From assembly GCA_024331125.1 (NCBI GenBank), contig JANDJI010000004.1, forward strand, positions 62,001-126,000: DNA of 64,000 nt, written 5' to 3'. Every line of letters starts with the position of its first letter. Position 1 is the stretch's first letter. Positions 54,051 to 62,624 of this stretch are shown piece after piece. The position numbers and the translations under genes are program-made. The notes beneath the pieces were generated by a model. The model was given only the letters and a program-made list of their open reading frames with translations. It was not told the origin of the DNA and ran no database searches. This DNA comes from Nitrospira sp. GTDB lineage: Bacteria; Nitrospirota; Nitrospiria; Nitrospirales; Nitrospiraceae.

Positions 54051-54278
54051 TCAGGACTTTTTGATGCGGTCGAGAATCAAGGCGACGCACCCGCCGAGCA
54101 AGCCGCCTCCTACGACGGTGGTCAGGAGTTCAACCAACTTCAAGTCCCACACAGAGCCTTGGGCCTCCATGACTTCCCGAATGCCGCCTTGCACCATGAT
54201 GACGGCCAGGGACATGGTCGCTCCGATGAAAAACCACCACAGAAAGACTCGCAGCGTCTGAAACACGGAAGTCCTCAC
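54051..54278 (-). CDS. Small two-helix membrane protein, 75 aa
   Basis: Starts with GTG at 54278, overlapping the comM stop by 4 nt (GTGA), with GGAGG directly upstream. Two hydrophobic segments, LRVFLWWFFIGATMSLAVIM and LLTTVVGGGLLGGCVALIL, are joined by a short acidic/polar loop (REVMEAQGSVWDLKLVE). The C-terminus is basic (DRIKKS). The Gly-rich second helix and small size could fit a helix-packing accessory protein, but no family is recognised. Coupling to comM may be only transcriptional convenience. Confidence 0.6.
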   Translation of the reverse strand: MRTSVFQTLRVFLWWFFIGATMSLAVIMVQGGIREVMEAQGSVWDLKLVELLTTVVGGGLLGGCVALILDRIKKS

Positions 54279-55804
54279 GCCTCCACATGACGGTCGAACG
54301 AGCGATACTGCACGGCCTCGGCGACATGCGCAGCATCGATTGTATCAGACTCGGCCAGGTCGGCAATGGTCCTGGCGACGCGCAGTATCCGCCCATGCGC
54401 CCTCGCGGACAGCCGCAACCGGACCATGGCTCGCTCCAGGAGATCTTGCGCCGTCTGATCCAACGCACAATACCGTTTTAACTGGCGCGGCTTCAACTGG
54501 GCGTTCGTGTACATACCTTCGTGCCGATACCGGAGACGCTGGCGATCCCGGGCCGCCATCACCCGAGACCGGATCGCCGCCGATTTCTCGGCGGACGGCG
54601 CCTCCACGCGCAACTCCTGAACCGGCACCGGAGGTACGTCCAGATGAATGTCCAGCCGATCGAGCAAGGGACCGGATAGTTTGGAGCGATACCGGCGCAC
54701 TTGCATGGGCGAACAGACGCAGGGTCTGGTCCGATCTCCGTAATAGCCGCAAGGGCAGGGATTCATGGCCGCCACCAACATAAACCGCGCGGGATACCGG
54801 AGCGATCCACTGGCCCTGGTCAAGGTGACATGACCGTCCTCCAACGGCTGGCGCAACCCTTCCAAGACTCCCCGTTTGAACTCCGGAGACTCGTCGAGAA
54901 ACAAGACGCCGTTATGAGCGAGCGAGACTTCCCCCGGCTTCGGCACCGTCCCTCCGCCGATGAGACCCGCGTCGGAAATACTGTGATGGGGGGCGCGAAA
55001 CGGGCGAGCCGTCAACAACGGACGTTCGGGAGCCAATTGCCCGGCGACACTGTGCACGCGCGTGGTTTCGATCGCCTCGTCCAAATCCAACAGCGGAAGA
55101 ATGGACGGCAAACGACGGGCCAACATGGTCTTGCCGGACCCGGGCGGACCGACCATCAACACATTGTGTCCGCCGGCCGCTGCCACTTCCAGAGCCCGTT
55201 TCGCGTGGTCCTGACCGCGAACGTCGCTGAAGTCTTCCTCTTCCGCCGGCCTGGCCGTTTCCAGCATGCCACGGTCGAACACCATCGGGGAAATGAGATG
55301 GTTTCCGCCCAGAAACTCCACCGTTTGCGAGAGCGTATGGACCGGGTATGCAGCGATGCCTTCGACCAAGGCGGCTTCCTGGCCGTTCTCGGCCGGGAGG
55401 ACAAGATCATACCCTTTGCGACAGGCCAGGCCGAACGACAACGCGCCCGTGACCGGCTTCACTCGTCCATCCAATGACAGCTCCCCGATCAGGACGCGAC
55501 GTTGCAACAGCTCCTGAGCAATCACCTCTTCGGCCACCAGGATGCCGACGGCGATCGCCAGATCAAGCCCTGATCCTTCCTTCTTGATGCCGGCCGGAGC
55601 AAGGTTGACCGTGATGCGTTTGGCGGGAAAGTGAAATCCGGAATTTTTGAGCGCGGAGCGAACCCGATCACGGCTTTCTCTCACCGTGGCGTCGGGTAAT
55701 CCGACGACCGAGAATTGGGGAAGGCCGCCTGAAATATCAACCTCAACGTCGACCAGGTGGGCATCAAGACCGACGAGAGCCGCACTCGTAACCTTCGCGA
55801 GCAT
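54275..55804 (-). CDS. comM: ComM/YifB-family AAA+ ATPase
   Basis: 509-aa Mg-chelatase-like helicase. In Vibrio ComM drives branch migration during natural transformation. I start at the ATG at 55804 (MLAKVTSAALVGLDAHLVDV), the family start. The N-terminal Lon-S5-like domain has VDISGGLPQFSVVGLPDATV and ERVNLAPAG-type text (ITVNLAPAGIKKEGSGLDLA). AAA+: Walker A GPPGSGKTMLARRL, Walker B GVLFLDESPEF. The zinc-like Cys cluster NPCPCGYYGDRTRPCVC and LDRLDIHLDVPPV are family markers. The C-terminal Mg_chelatase_C helix bundle carries LSARAHGRILRVARTIADL. Nearly all members are about 500 aa, as here. Confidence 0.95.
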   Translation of the reverse strand: MLAKVTSAALVGLDAHLVDVEVDISGGLPQFSVVGLPDATVRESRDRVRSALKNSGFHFPAKRITVNLAPAGIKKEGSGLDLAIAVGILVAEEVIAQELLQRRVLIGELSLDGRVKPVTGALSFGLACRKGYDLVLPAENGQEAALVEGIAAYPVHTLSQTVEFLGGNHLISPMVFDRGMLETARPAEEEDFSDVRGQDHAKRALEVAAAGGHNVLMVGPPGSGKTMLARRLPSILPLLDLDEAIETTRVHSVAGQLAPERPLLTARPFRAPHHSISDAGLIGGGTVPKPGEVSLAHNGVLFLDESPEFKRGVLEGLRQPLEDGHVTLTRASGSLRYPARFMLVAAMNPCPCGYYGDRTRPCVCSPMQVRRYRSKLSGPLLDRLDIHLDVPPVPVQELRVEAPSAEKSAAIRSRVMAARDRQRLRYRHEGMYTNAQLKPRQLKRYCALDQTAQDLLERAMVRLRLSARAHGRILRVARTIADLAESDTIDAAHVAEAVQYRSFDRHVEA

Positions 55805-55972
55805 GAACCGGACAGCCTTTCTCCCCCAATGGAGGCGGATTATAGAAGCCGCGAAAAACTGTTGCAAGAAACGGCCCGGCCAAACGATTTCTCGGCAATC
55901 CTGCGCCGCTGCTTTTGGAGTATAATGCGCCCCATGCGCCGCCGGCACGCCAAACCGAAGGAACGGCGTCGG

Positions 55973-56587
55973 ATGATCTTGCTTCAAGCGAAACGACTGT
56001 CCTGGCCGCCGGTCATGACGTGCGTCTGGCTGGTCCTGTGTCCGCCTTACAAAGACATCGCGTCCGCCGCTGTATCGGTTCTGGAAAAAAACCGTCCGGC
56101 CTCCGCACAATCGACCGAAAGAGCCGGCGCCTCCGTCGGGTCGGCCATGGCGGTGCTGGCGACGCTCGAGCAGGCCGGCGTCCTTCCGCCGGAGGGGACC
56201 AAAGAAGCCGACCGCGTGATTCGATCCACCATCCAGATCCAGTCGCTGTTTATGAAAAGCGACGATCCGGCCGTCCGGGATTTTTTGCAGCGCGCCGTCG
56301 CGAACAAAGCCGAAGACCGGACTGAACAACGATTGGCGGAGTTCGAGGCGACGGGGTGGACCGCGGAAGTGTTGGAAGCCCTGGCCGATGCCACAATGGC
56401 GGCCTCGCCGAACGAGCTTCGGTTACTGTCGCCCGGGCTTGCCTCGTTCAACCTCTCGACGGAGGACTTTCAGCGTTTCATGCAATTGATCAAGGAGGGC
56501 GAGCGGGCCCTCGCTTCACAGGGACGCACGTTCGGCGAGATTTTTGCCGATCATCGCAAGACGATGCCGGGCGCGACGGCCCGCTAA
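55973..56587 (+). CDS. Secreted helical protein of unknown function
   Basis: 204 aa from the ATG at 55973 (MILLQAKRLSWPPVMTCVWL), with AAGGA upstream. Frames starting at 55925 or 55934 are open too, but a TATAAT lies at 55921-55926, so transcripts should begin near 55933. The N-terminus is a signal-peptide-like hydrophobic segment (VMTCVWLVLCPPY). The rest is helical: VLATLEQAGVLPPEGTKEAD, AEFEATGWTAEVLEALADAT, LSTEDFQRFMQLIKEGERAL. No known motif is seen. It diverges from comM; the two ATGs are about 170 nt apart and the promoters would share that space. Confidence 0.6.
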   Translation: MILLQAKRLSWPPVMTCVWLVLCPPYKDIASAAVSVLEKNRPASAQSTERAGASVGSAMAVLATLEQAGVLPPEGTKEADRVIRSTIQIQSLFMKSDDPAVRDFLQRAVANKAEDRTEQRLAEFEATGWTAEVLEALADATMAASPNELRLLSPGLASFNLSTEDFQRFMQLIKEGERALASQGRTFGEIFADHRKTMPGATAR

Positions 56588-56695
56588 GTGTCGAGAGCGC
56601 GACGTTCCGGTTGTGCGTGCCGAGTTCGCCGGAGTCTCAAAACGAGAAGCCGGCCACGAGACTTTCACCTGAACTGCCACAGGAGGGACGCAACC

Positions 56696-56932
56696 ATGGC
56701 GACCAAAGCCTATATTCTCATCAAGGTCAAGGCGGGCAAGGCCAAAGACGTCGTCGCGGCGCTCAAACGGATCGCCGGCGTCGAACAGGCTCATTCCTGC
56801 TTCGGACGTCCCGACATTTTCGCGTTCATCAGCGTGCAAGACGAGCGCGCCCTTTCGGACGTCGTCATTTCAAAAATTCACACCATCGAAGGCGTTGAAG
56901 AAACCGACACGCATATCGTGGCGGATCCCTGA
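56696..56932 (+). CDS. Stand-alone Lrp/AsnC effector-binding (RAM) domain protein
   Basis: 78-aa protein started at the ATG at 56696, with AGGAGGG 9 nt upstream. The whole product is one Lrp/AsnC C-terminal domain: AYILIKVKAGKAKDVVAALK, GVEQAHSCFGRPDIFAFISV and VVISKIHTIEGVEETDTHIV match the beta-alpha-beta-beta-alpha-beta fold. There is no helix-turn-helix, so it cannot act as a usual Lrp regulator. Such single-domain proteins bind small molecules (often amino acids) or other RAM proteins. The long GC-rich leader to the preceding gene leaves room for its own promoter. Confidence 0.88.
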   Translation: MATKAYILIKVKAGKAKDVVAALKRIAGVEQAHSCFGRPDIFAFISVQDERALSDVVISKIHTIEGVEETDTHIVADP

Positions 56933-57006
56933 TCGGCTGAGCGGCTTGATCGGCGTCGCGATTGCTCGCCCCTTTTCGATAGGGCGAGACCAACCTGTCC
57001 GGCGCA

Positions 57007-58047
57007 TCACCGCGGAGAACCAGGCGGCGACACGGGCGCGCCGTTTAATTCCGCGGACCGATAGCAGGCGTCGGCGATCTCAACGGCGCGGCAGCCGTCT
57101 TCGCCCGTAATCGGCATCGGCGAGCCGGCGGCAATCGATCGCAGAAACGCCTGGAGCGTCAAGAGAACCGTCTGAGAAGAAGGATGCTCCCGTTCTTCCC
57201 GCTCCCCGCCGCGGCCGATCCAACGAACCAGACGGCGCGGCCAGTCCGCGCAGATCCGGCCCTGTGACCCGATCCATTCCACCGTTCCAACCCGCTCTCC
57301 CGACACTCGCGCCACGTCCAAGACACAGACCGTTCCTTCCTCCGTGGTCAGGCGGGCGGAGACGACCGTCTCGGGGGCGTTCGCATGGGGCCGGTTCATC
57401 GTGCAGCAGACCTCGCGCACCTCTTCGCCCGTCAGGTATCGGACCAAATCGAGCAGATGCACCCCGATCTCCAGCAAAGCCCCGCGCCCGCCGTATCCCT
57501 GAGCATGATCAGCCCGATTGTCTTTGACTTCGACGTGACTGGTCAGGAGCAGCCGCTCCGATCGACCGAGACGTTCCTTCCAGGCGCAAACTCCTTCAAT
57601 GGCGGCGTCGAACCGCAAAGTCTGGGCTGTCATCAAGGGTACGGCCGCTTGCCGAGCCATGGACACCATGGCCCGGGCCTCCGCTCCCGAGACGGCCAAG
57701 GGCTTTTCGATCAACAGAGGTTTGCGAGCCTGCACGGCCAGACGACAAATCTCGGGAGCCAAGACCGGCGGAACGACGGCGACGACGGCCTCAACGGAAG
57801 GATCCGCGATCAACGATTCACCCTGCCCGTACATCGCGACTGAGTGTGCGCCGGGCAGGTCCAGTCCTCGATCCGGATGCCGCCGACAGACCGCCCTCAG
57901 AACGGCGGACGGAAGGTCATGGACGATGTGCCGAGCATAGCGAAGCCCGTGTCGTCCGGCGCCGATCAATCCCACGCCGATCGGTTTGCCGATACCGATT
58001 GGCCTGCCGCTGCCGATCGGCTCATGAGGCCGGCGATGTTCCGGCAT
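57007..58047 (-). CDS. Gfo/Idh/MocA-family oxidoreductase
   Basis: 346 aa from the ATG at 58047, with GGGGATG before it. N-terminal NAD(P)-binding fold: VGLIGAGRHGLRYARHIVHD (G-x-G-x-x-G) at about 25-45. The family motif is LLIEKPLAVSGAEA with the E-K-P triad, near residue 130. The C-terminal substrate domain has ALLEIGVHLLDLVRYLTGEE, including the conserved His of the G-x-H-x-x-D motif. The usual catalytic residues are visible. The first 20 residues (HRRPHEPIGSGRPIGIGKPI) are low-complexity repeats, probably disordered. The substrate is a sugar or inositol derivative in characterised members; here it is unknown. Divergent from the hydrolase-like gene. Confidence 0.85.
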   Translation of the reverse strand: MPEHRRPHEPIGSGRPIGIGKPIGVGLIGAGRHGLRYARHIVHDLPSAVLRAVCRRHPDRGLDLPGAHSVAMYGQGESLIADPSVEAVVAVVPPVLAPEICRLAVQARKPLLIEKPLAVSGAEARAMVSMARQAAVPLMTAQTLRFDAAIEGVCAWKERLGRSERLLLTSHVEVKDNRADHAQGYGGRGALLEIGVHLLDLVRYLTGEEVREVCCTMNRPHANAPETVVSARLTTEEGTVCVLDVARVSGERVGTVEWIGSQGRICADWPRRLVRWIGRGGEREEREHPSSQTVLLTLQAFLRSIAAGSPMPITGEDGCRAVEIADACYRSAELNGAPVSPPGSPR

Positions 58048-58209
58048 ATCATCCCCGCATGAATGAGAGGGCACGCGCCGATTGGATTGTATGGACAACA
58101 CACTGGACGGCGCGGCCCAAACATGGCACAAACGGACGCCGAAGGCGAGAAAAACCACACGGAACCGACGCATGCAATACGCCCCGCAAACTTCCGTCGC
58201 GGGAGTCCG

Positions 58210-58239
58210 TTGACAATCCAGCGAACGGCTCCCTATATT
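58210..58239 (+). promoter_or_regulatory. Strong sigma-70 promoter giving a leaderless transcript
   Basis: Perfect TTGACA (58210-58215), 18-nt spacer, TATATT (58234-58239). The expected start is 7-8 nt later, at or beside the A of the ATG at 58247. No Shine-Dalgarno fits between, so the mRNA would be leaderless. Confidence 0.65.
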
Positions 58240-58246
58240 CGATCGC

Positions 58247-59041
58247 ATGACCGCAACCACTCACACGGCACCATTCACGCTGCAACAAATCGGTACGGGA
58301 ACCGCCCGGTTCCCCAGCGGCGTGCCCATTCCCACCCACACCGACCAAATGGTCGATCCCTATTTCCGAACGAGGATGCCGAAGGAACATCAGATCGACT
58401 GTCTGTTGTTCTGGCCGCAGGAAAAAGGGACCTATCCAGGCATTGTGTTGCTTCATGATTGGTGGGGCCTGACCGGCCAAATGAAGGATCTGGGCGCCCG
58501 TCTGGCCTGCGAAGGGTACATGGTCATCGTCCCCAACCTGTATGGCCGACTGGGCGGCATGGTGACCGCCAATGACGACGTGGCTGCAACCTTGTCGGAA
58601 AGGCTCGACCGGTCCCTGGCGCTGACGGACATCAATTCCTGCTGCGAATATCTCAACACCCGCACCATTGCCAAGCGCAACGAACATGCCGTGGTGGGTT
58701 ACGGGATGGGCGGCTCCTTCGCCCTGCGGTTCGCCTGTCACCGCAAACGGCTGAGAGCGGCCGTCTCGTACTACGGTCACATTCCTCAACCAACCGAGGA
58801 CCTGGTGAAGAATCTATTGGCCCCCCTGTTGGTACACCGGGACGGAAAAACCTCGAATGAGGACATTGAAGCCTTTCGCGCCGCCGTCGGGCCGGGCAAG
58901 CGGGTGGAAACTTATCACTATCCGGACGCCGCTCGCGGATTTTGCAACGACGCCAGGCCCGATCTGTACAGGGCTGGCGACACGGCGCTCGCCTGGGAAC
59001 GGACCGCACGGTTTCTCAAAACCTGTTTTCAAGGGACATGA
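58247..59041 (+). CDS. Dienelactone-hydrolase-family protein lacking catalytic residues
   Basis: 264 aa alpha/beta hydrolase of the DLH group: PGIVLLHDWWGLTGQMKDLG (beta strand and oxyanion region), LACEGYMVIVPNLYGRLG, AVSYYGHIPQP and LAPLLVHRDGKT. The nucleophile elbow reads GYGMGG, where DLH enzymes have GYCxGG, so the Cys (or Ser) is replaced by Gly. The catalytic His position, normally in a G-x-x-H-G-F motif, reads DAARGFCND, so Arg replaces His. The Asp (HRDG) may remain. It is thus probably not a classical hydrolase and may be a binding protein. The following gene overlaps its stop (ATGA), suggesting a two-gene operon. Confidence 0.85.
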   Translation: MTATTHTAPFTLQQIGTGTARFPSGVPIPTHTDQMVDPYFRTRMPKEHQIDCLLFWPQEKGTYPGIVLLHDWWGLTGQMKDLGARLACEGYMVIVPNLYGRLGGMVTANDDVAATLSERLDRSLALTDINSCCEYLNTRTIAKRNEHAVVGYGMGGSFALRFACHRKRLRAAVSYYGHIPQPTEDLVKNLLAPLLVHRDGKTSNEDIEAFRAAVGPGKRVETYHYPDAARGFCNDARPDLYRAGDTALAWERTARFLKTCFQGT

Positions 59042-60057
59042 CAATCCGTTCCCTTCCTTCACGGGATTTGATGATGCGCGGAAAGGTCGTTCCAAACCTA
59101 TGCACCATCCTCGGCATCTTCACGGCGGCTGTCGTCTTGTGTTGCCTGATGCCGACGGCCGCCACGGCGACTGAAGATGTTTCGCCGGCTTCCCTGTTCG
59201 ATGTTGTCTCCACCCATTCTTCACGACTTGCCTTGCTCGATTCGAACGCCGCCGCCACGGCGCTCTTCATCTCAAGTGTCGGCCCTTCCCTTGGCCTCCA
59301 CGATGTGGCTGGCATCCTGAGCACCAAGGGTAAGGGATTGTCTCCCAAGGTCGCCCAGGAGCTGGGCCTCTCAGAATTATCGCAATCGGTCCATCAACTG
59401 ATGGCCGCCTTGGCAGTGTGGCAACTGGCTGAGTCGGCCTATCCGGCGTGGTCCACGACCGACGCCCCTTCAGGAGCGCGAGCAACTCTCTCTCAGGCCC
59501 AACAGGAATGGTTGAGCGGCACCGTTCATTTCACCGGATTACCGGATTTGTTGAAACAGTTGTCACGCCCGCCCTCCCCCGAGACGTCCCCCTTGCCTGC
59601 TCCTTCAGCGGCACCATCCGATTTGGTTTTTGTCGCGGTGAACGTCGCTCGCGAGGCGCAGCGACAGGCTCTAACTTCCTGGTGGTCGCTCCGTGAGTGG
59701 AAACACCGTATCCGCCAGACCAGAGGCCTCACTCGCCTCTGCGGCACCTGGCAATGGATCATCCACAACCATCAGAACCACCAGGAACAGAAACTGACCA
59801 TGGTGTTCCCACCGCCTGGTCGAACCACAACGGAAAATCCGCTCCCGGTCGAAACCATCGTGCTCGGCGACAGTATCTATTTACGGTGGGAAGACCGCGG
59901 CTTCGTGCAGGAAGACAGTCTGCTGTTCGTCACGGAAGGGCACAAACGGGACGGTGTGACCGATGCCATGAAGATCGAGGGATCGTTTCTGAACAATCGC
60001 GGAGCTTGGGGCCCGATCTCCGGCAAACGTCTTGCGCCCTGTCCATCCGGGTCATAG
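59038..60057 (+). CDS. Exported hypothetical protein
   Basis: 339 aa from an ATG overlapping the stop of the hydrolase-like gene; an ATG at 59071 (MMRGKVVPNLCTIL) is equally possible. A signal peptide is evident: ILGIFTAAVVLCCLMPTAATA with likely cleavage after ATA. The mature protein has a helical N-terminal half (LDSNAAATALFISSVGPSLG, LGLSELSQSVHQLMAALAVW), a Pro/Ser-rich linker (SRPPSPETSPLPAPSAAPSD) and a beta-rich C-terminal domain beginning LCGTWQWIIHNHQNHQEQKL. The latter resembles small lipocalin-like or stress-sensing folds only loosely. No family is assigned. Confidence 0.6.
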   Translation: MTIRSLPSRDLMMRGKVVPNLCTILGIFTAAVVLCCLMPTAATATEDVSPASLFDVVSTHSSRLALLDSNAAATALFISSVGPSLGLHDVAGILSTKGKGLSPKVAQELGLSELSQSVHQLMAALAVWQLAESAYPAWSTTDAPSGARATLSQAQQEWLSGTVHFTGLPDLLKQLSRPPSPETSPLPAPSAAPSDLVFVAVNVAREAQRQALTSWWSLREWKHRIRQTRGLTRLCGTWQWIIHNHQNHQEQKLTMVFPPPGRTTTENPLPVETIVLGDSIYLRWEDRGFVQEDSLLFVTEGHKRDGVTDAMKIEGSFLNNRGAWGPISGKRLAPCPSGS

Positions 60058-60071
60058 CCCTCGCAAACGTT

Positions 60072-60491
60072 TTACTCCCCCCTCGGTTGCATTCCTTGCC
60101 AGGTCCGCCAGGCCAGCAACAGCCAACCGGCAATGAACGTGAGGCCTCCGATGGGCGTGATCGGCCCCAGCCACCGCCACTCCAGCAGCGCCATGCCATA
60201 GAGACTCCCGCAAAACATCACGAGCCCGGCGGCAAAAAACCACCCGGCTTTCACAAGTCGATGATCCTTGAACACGCTCGCACCCATCCCGCTCAAGATC
60301 ATTCCGAAAGCATGGTACATCTGGTATCGCGTGCCGGTGTCATAGGCGGCCAACATCGGCGGCTCCAACAGGGTCTTCAGCATGTGCGCACCGAACGCCC
60401 CGGCAGCCACGCCGACCCCCGCCATGACACAGCCGATCGCCATCACCCGCCGAGCCGACACATCCACATCCATGATCACGTTCTCCCTCAT
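60072..60491 (-). CDS. DUF423 family inner-membrane protein
   Basis: 139 aa when started at the ATG at 60491 (MRENVIMDVD), with AGGAAAAG upstream. Four predicted helices and the DUF423 hallmarks: VAAGAFGAHMLKTLLEPPML, DTGTRYQMYHAFGMIL, LVMFCGSLYGMALLEWRWLG and ITPIGGLTFIAGWLLLAW. The conserved A-x-G-A-F-G-A-H and Y-Q-x-x-H motifs are intact. The function of the family (E. coli YgdD) is unknown. It converges with the exported-protein gene, whose stop is 14 nt away. Confidence 0.88.
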   Translation of the reverse strand: MRENVIMDVDVSARRVMAIGCVMAGVGVAAGAFGAHMLKTLLEPPMLAAYDTGTRYQMYHAFGMILSGMGASVFKDHRLVKAGWFFAAGLVMFCGSLYGMALLEWRWLGPITPIGGLTFIAGWLLLAWRTWQGMQPRGE

Positions 60492-60929
60492 TTCTTTTCC
60501 TTTAGGGGCAATGAGCGAAGGCATCATAACGTGATCGCCTGAGAAATCGCCATGCGTTCTTGCCGGAAGAACGAAGCAAAAACCCAATCGCGAACGGACC
60601 ATGACACGAAAAGGCGGGAACCAATGGCCTGTGGCAGGTGAGGTAACGGCGCTATGGCGGGCATGGCCGATCGGTGATGACCACCGCTAACCGGCCACGT
60701 CCGAGGGAACTGATCCTGGATATGCCGCAGGTCAATATCTGATACACCGCCGAGCTTTGCAGCCTATCCATACCATCGGATCTTGATAAAATTTCACCAG
60801 ACAATAACACTGGGGCCATTTCATGATGGTCACAGAGGCATTTCCTCTCAAAGCACGGTTCACTTAAAAAGACGAATAATTCTCTCAATGAGGTTGAAGG
60901 AAAAGACTTTGCAAGAGGGGGATCCGAAG
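60492..60929. other. Intergenic region between divergent genes
   Basis: 438 nt with no supported gene. The right half (from about 60760) is AT-richer and must hold the promoter of the next gene. TTGATA near 60782 and AATAAC downstream are possible boxes but not convincing. Frames here lack family features or good starts. Confidence 0.4.
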
Positions 60930-61424
60930 ATGACAAAACCCTATGCTGATCTCGTAGCTCAGGCTGAGCAGGCAGTTGCAGAAGTCAAGGATGCCGAGCT
61001 TCGGCGTGTTGCATTCGAGCGGATACTCAATGATCTCTTGGGTGGTGGAGCGCAAGGTGGAAAGGTATCCTCCACACCGAACCCTACAAAACACGCACCC
61101 GCGAAATCTGCCACTAAAATGCGCGGAGAGCCACAATCTTATATTGAGGAAATGGTTGAGGATGGGTTCCTTAAGAAACCCAAGAGAATTGTAGAAGTCA
61201 AGGCGGAACTCGAAAATCGTGGCCATCACATCCCGCTAACCTCATTGAGCGGGCCCCTCCAGAAGCCTTGCCAGAAAAAAGTGCTGCGACGACAAAAGCA
61301 AAACGGCAAAATCTACTCTTACTCAAAAGAACACAGAAGTGAACGACCGGAGCATAAGACACCTGTCCCCCCCACTTGTTTCAGCACGCAGCCCTCGGTA
61401 CAACCACCTTGCACCACGGCATGA
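60930..61424 (+). CDS. Hypothetical basic protein with winged-helix-like segment
   Basis: 164 aa from the ATG at 60930 (MTKPYADLVAQAEQ), with GAGGGGG 10 nt upstream. An N-terminal helical part (AEVKDAELRRVAFERILNDL) is followed by a Lys/Pro-rich linker. A segment reading SYIEEMVEDGFLKKPKRIVE and VKAELENRGHHIPLTSLSGP has the pattern of a small winged helix seen in uncharacterised bacterial and archaeal proteins. The basic C-terminus (KKVLRRQKQNGKIYSYSKEH) could bind nucleic acid. The last 25 residues are Pro/Thr-rich without conservation. Base composition is lower in GC than the neighbours, hinting at recent transfer. Function unknown. Confidence 0.55.
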   Translation: MTKPYADLVAQAEQAVAEVKDAELRRVAFERILNDLLGGGAQGGKVSSTPNPTKHAPAKSATKMRGEPQSYIEEMVEDGFLKKPKRIVEVKAELENRGHHIPLTSLSGPLQKPCQKKVLRRQKQNGKIYSYSKEHRSERPEHKTPVPPTCFSTQPSVQPPCTTA

Positions 61425-61450
61425 GGGACGAAGAGAAAGGAGTCTCTTCT

Positions 61451-62212
61451 ATGTGTGAATTGCTTGGTCTCAACTTCAACCAGCCCCTCCGATGTTCAGT
61501 CTCTTTCCGTGGCTTCCGTCATCGCGGGGACCATCATCCCCATGGCTGGGGTATCGCTCGATTTGACGGTCGAGCCTGTCAAGTGTTCAAGGAACCCATT
61601 AGGGCATCCCACAGCAGGTTGGCAACGTTTCTCCGCGATTACGAGTCATTTGAGAGCACGATCTTCATCGGCCATGTCCGGTTCGCAAGCCAAGGGAACC
61701 ACACCCTCCGGAACACCCATCCCTTTTCCCGACCCTTTCGGTCCCGAGACGTCGTTTTGGCTCACAACGGAACACTGAACTTGGTTATAGATCGATCTTC
61801 CCTGAAGTTTCATCCAGTGGGCGAGACCGATTCCGAGCTGTTATTCTGTGCGCTGCTGACGACTTTGTCCAATGACAGGATTCCCTTCTCCGATTTTTCG
61901 AGAATCGAGGCTGTCCTTCGGACGTTCAATGAACACGGCACCATGAATCTGCTGTTTTCGGAGGGGGAACATCTGTATGTGTACCGAGACCAAAATGAGT
62001 ACAGCGGCCTGTACTTGACCGAGCGAATCGCGCCTTTCAAGAAGGTCTCATTACAGGATGAAGATTGGGAAGTCGATTTGGCAGAAGAGAAGCACCCTGA
62101 CCAGAGAGGATTTGTGATTGCAACATCCCCGTTGACTGACGAACAGTGGAAGGAACTCCCAGGTGGTTCCCTACAGGTCTTCAAAAATGGGCGACACGTC
62201 CATGGGGCCTGA
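61451..62212 (+). CDS. Class II glutamine amidotransferase (YafJ type)
   Basis: 253 aa from the ATG at 61451, which places the nucleophile Cys at position 2 (MCELLGLNFNQP), as required for Ntn-type amidotransferases. Other markers: GDHHPHGWGIARFDG, FIGHVRFASQGNHTLRNTHP (glutamine-binding Arg and Asn/His), VLAHNGTLNLV with the oxyanion Asn-Gly, and GETDSELLFCALL with the Asp. It lacks any synthase domain, so ammonia must be passed to an unknown acceptor or partner protein. In-frame ATGs upstream would bury the Cys and are rejected. Context gives no pathway. Confidence 0.9.
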   Translation: MCELLGLNFNQPLRCSVSFRGFRHRGDHHPHGWGIARFDGRACQVFKEPIRASHSRLATFLRDYESFESTIFIGHVRFASQGNHTLRNTHPFSRPFRSRDVVLAHNGTLNLVIDRSSLKFHPVGETDSELLFCALLTTLSNDRIPFSDFSRIEAVLRTFNEHGTMNLLFSEGEHLYVYRDQNEYSGLYLTERIAPFKKVSLQDEDWEVDLAEEKHPDQRGFVIATSPLTDEQWKELPGGSLQVFKNGRHVHGA

Positions 62213-62237
62213 CCTCGCCTTGCATCAGATCAGCGCT

Positions 62238-62462
62238 TCAGTTGCCTGGCCTACTCGCCTGGGCCTCGTCCGATTTTGCAGGCTCACTATGCCGGACAAG
62301 AATGTAGGGGATCTTCAGAAAATGCGCATCCATCGTGATGACCGCCAGACCGTACTCCATCGCGGAGGCGGCAATCCACAGATCATTCGTTGGAATCGGT
62401 GTGCCAGCGTTCCACCGCCCGTCAGGAATCACGGCATATCGCGCGGCCGTGTGTTTGTCGAT
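62238..62462 (-). pseudogene. C-terminal fragment of a VapC-like PIN-domain toxin
   Basis: The last 75 codons of a frame match the end of VapC PIN domains: TAARYAVIPDGRWNAGTPIP, then NDLWIAASAMEYGLAVITMD and AHFLKIPYILV. The two conserved Asp of the second half (in NDLWIA and TMDAHF) are present. The first half, with the N-terminal LVDTS-type motif and Glu, is missing; the frame upstream (MGKRTKQLMATIVV) is not VapC-like. No antitoxin gene adjoins. It looks like the remains of a toxin-antitoxin module. Confidence 0.65.
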
Positions 62463-62624
62463 CCCAGAAGCGAAGCGCTGAGAGACGACGATTGTCGCCA
62501 TCAGCTGCTTCGTTCTTTTGCCCATACGGCTGCGAAGAAAGCCAACCCTTCATTGTCCGAGCACCACAGCATTCATCTAAATGGTGCTGCTGGTTAAACA
62601 GCAGAGAGGCCGTCGGACACTGCT

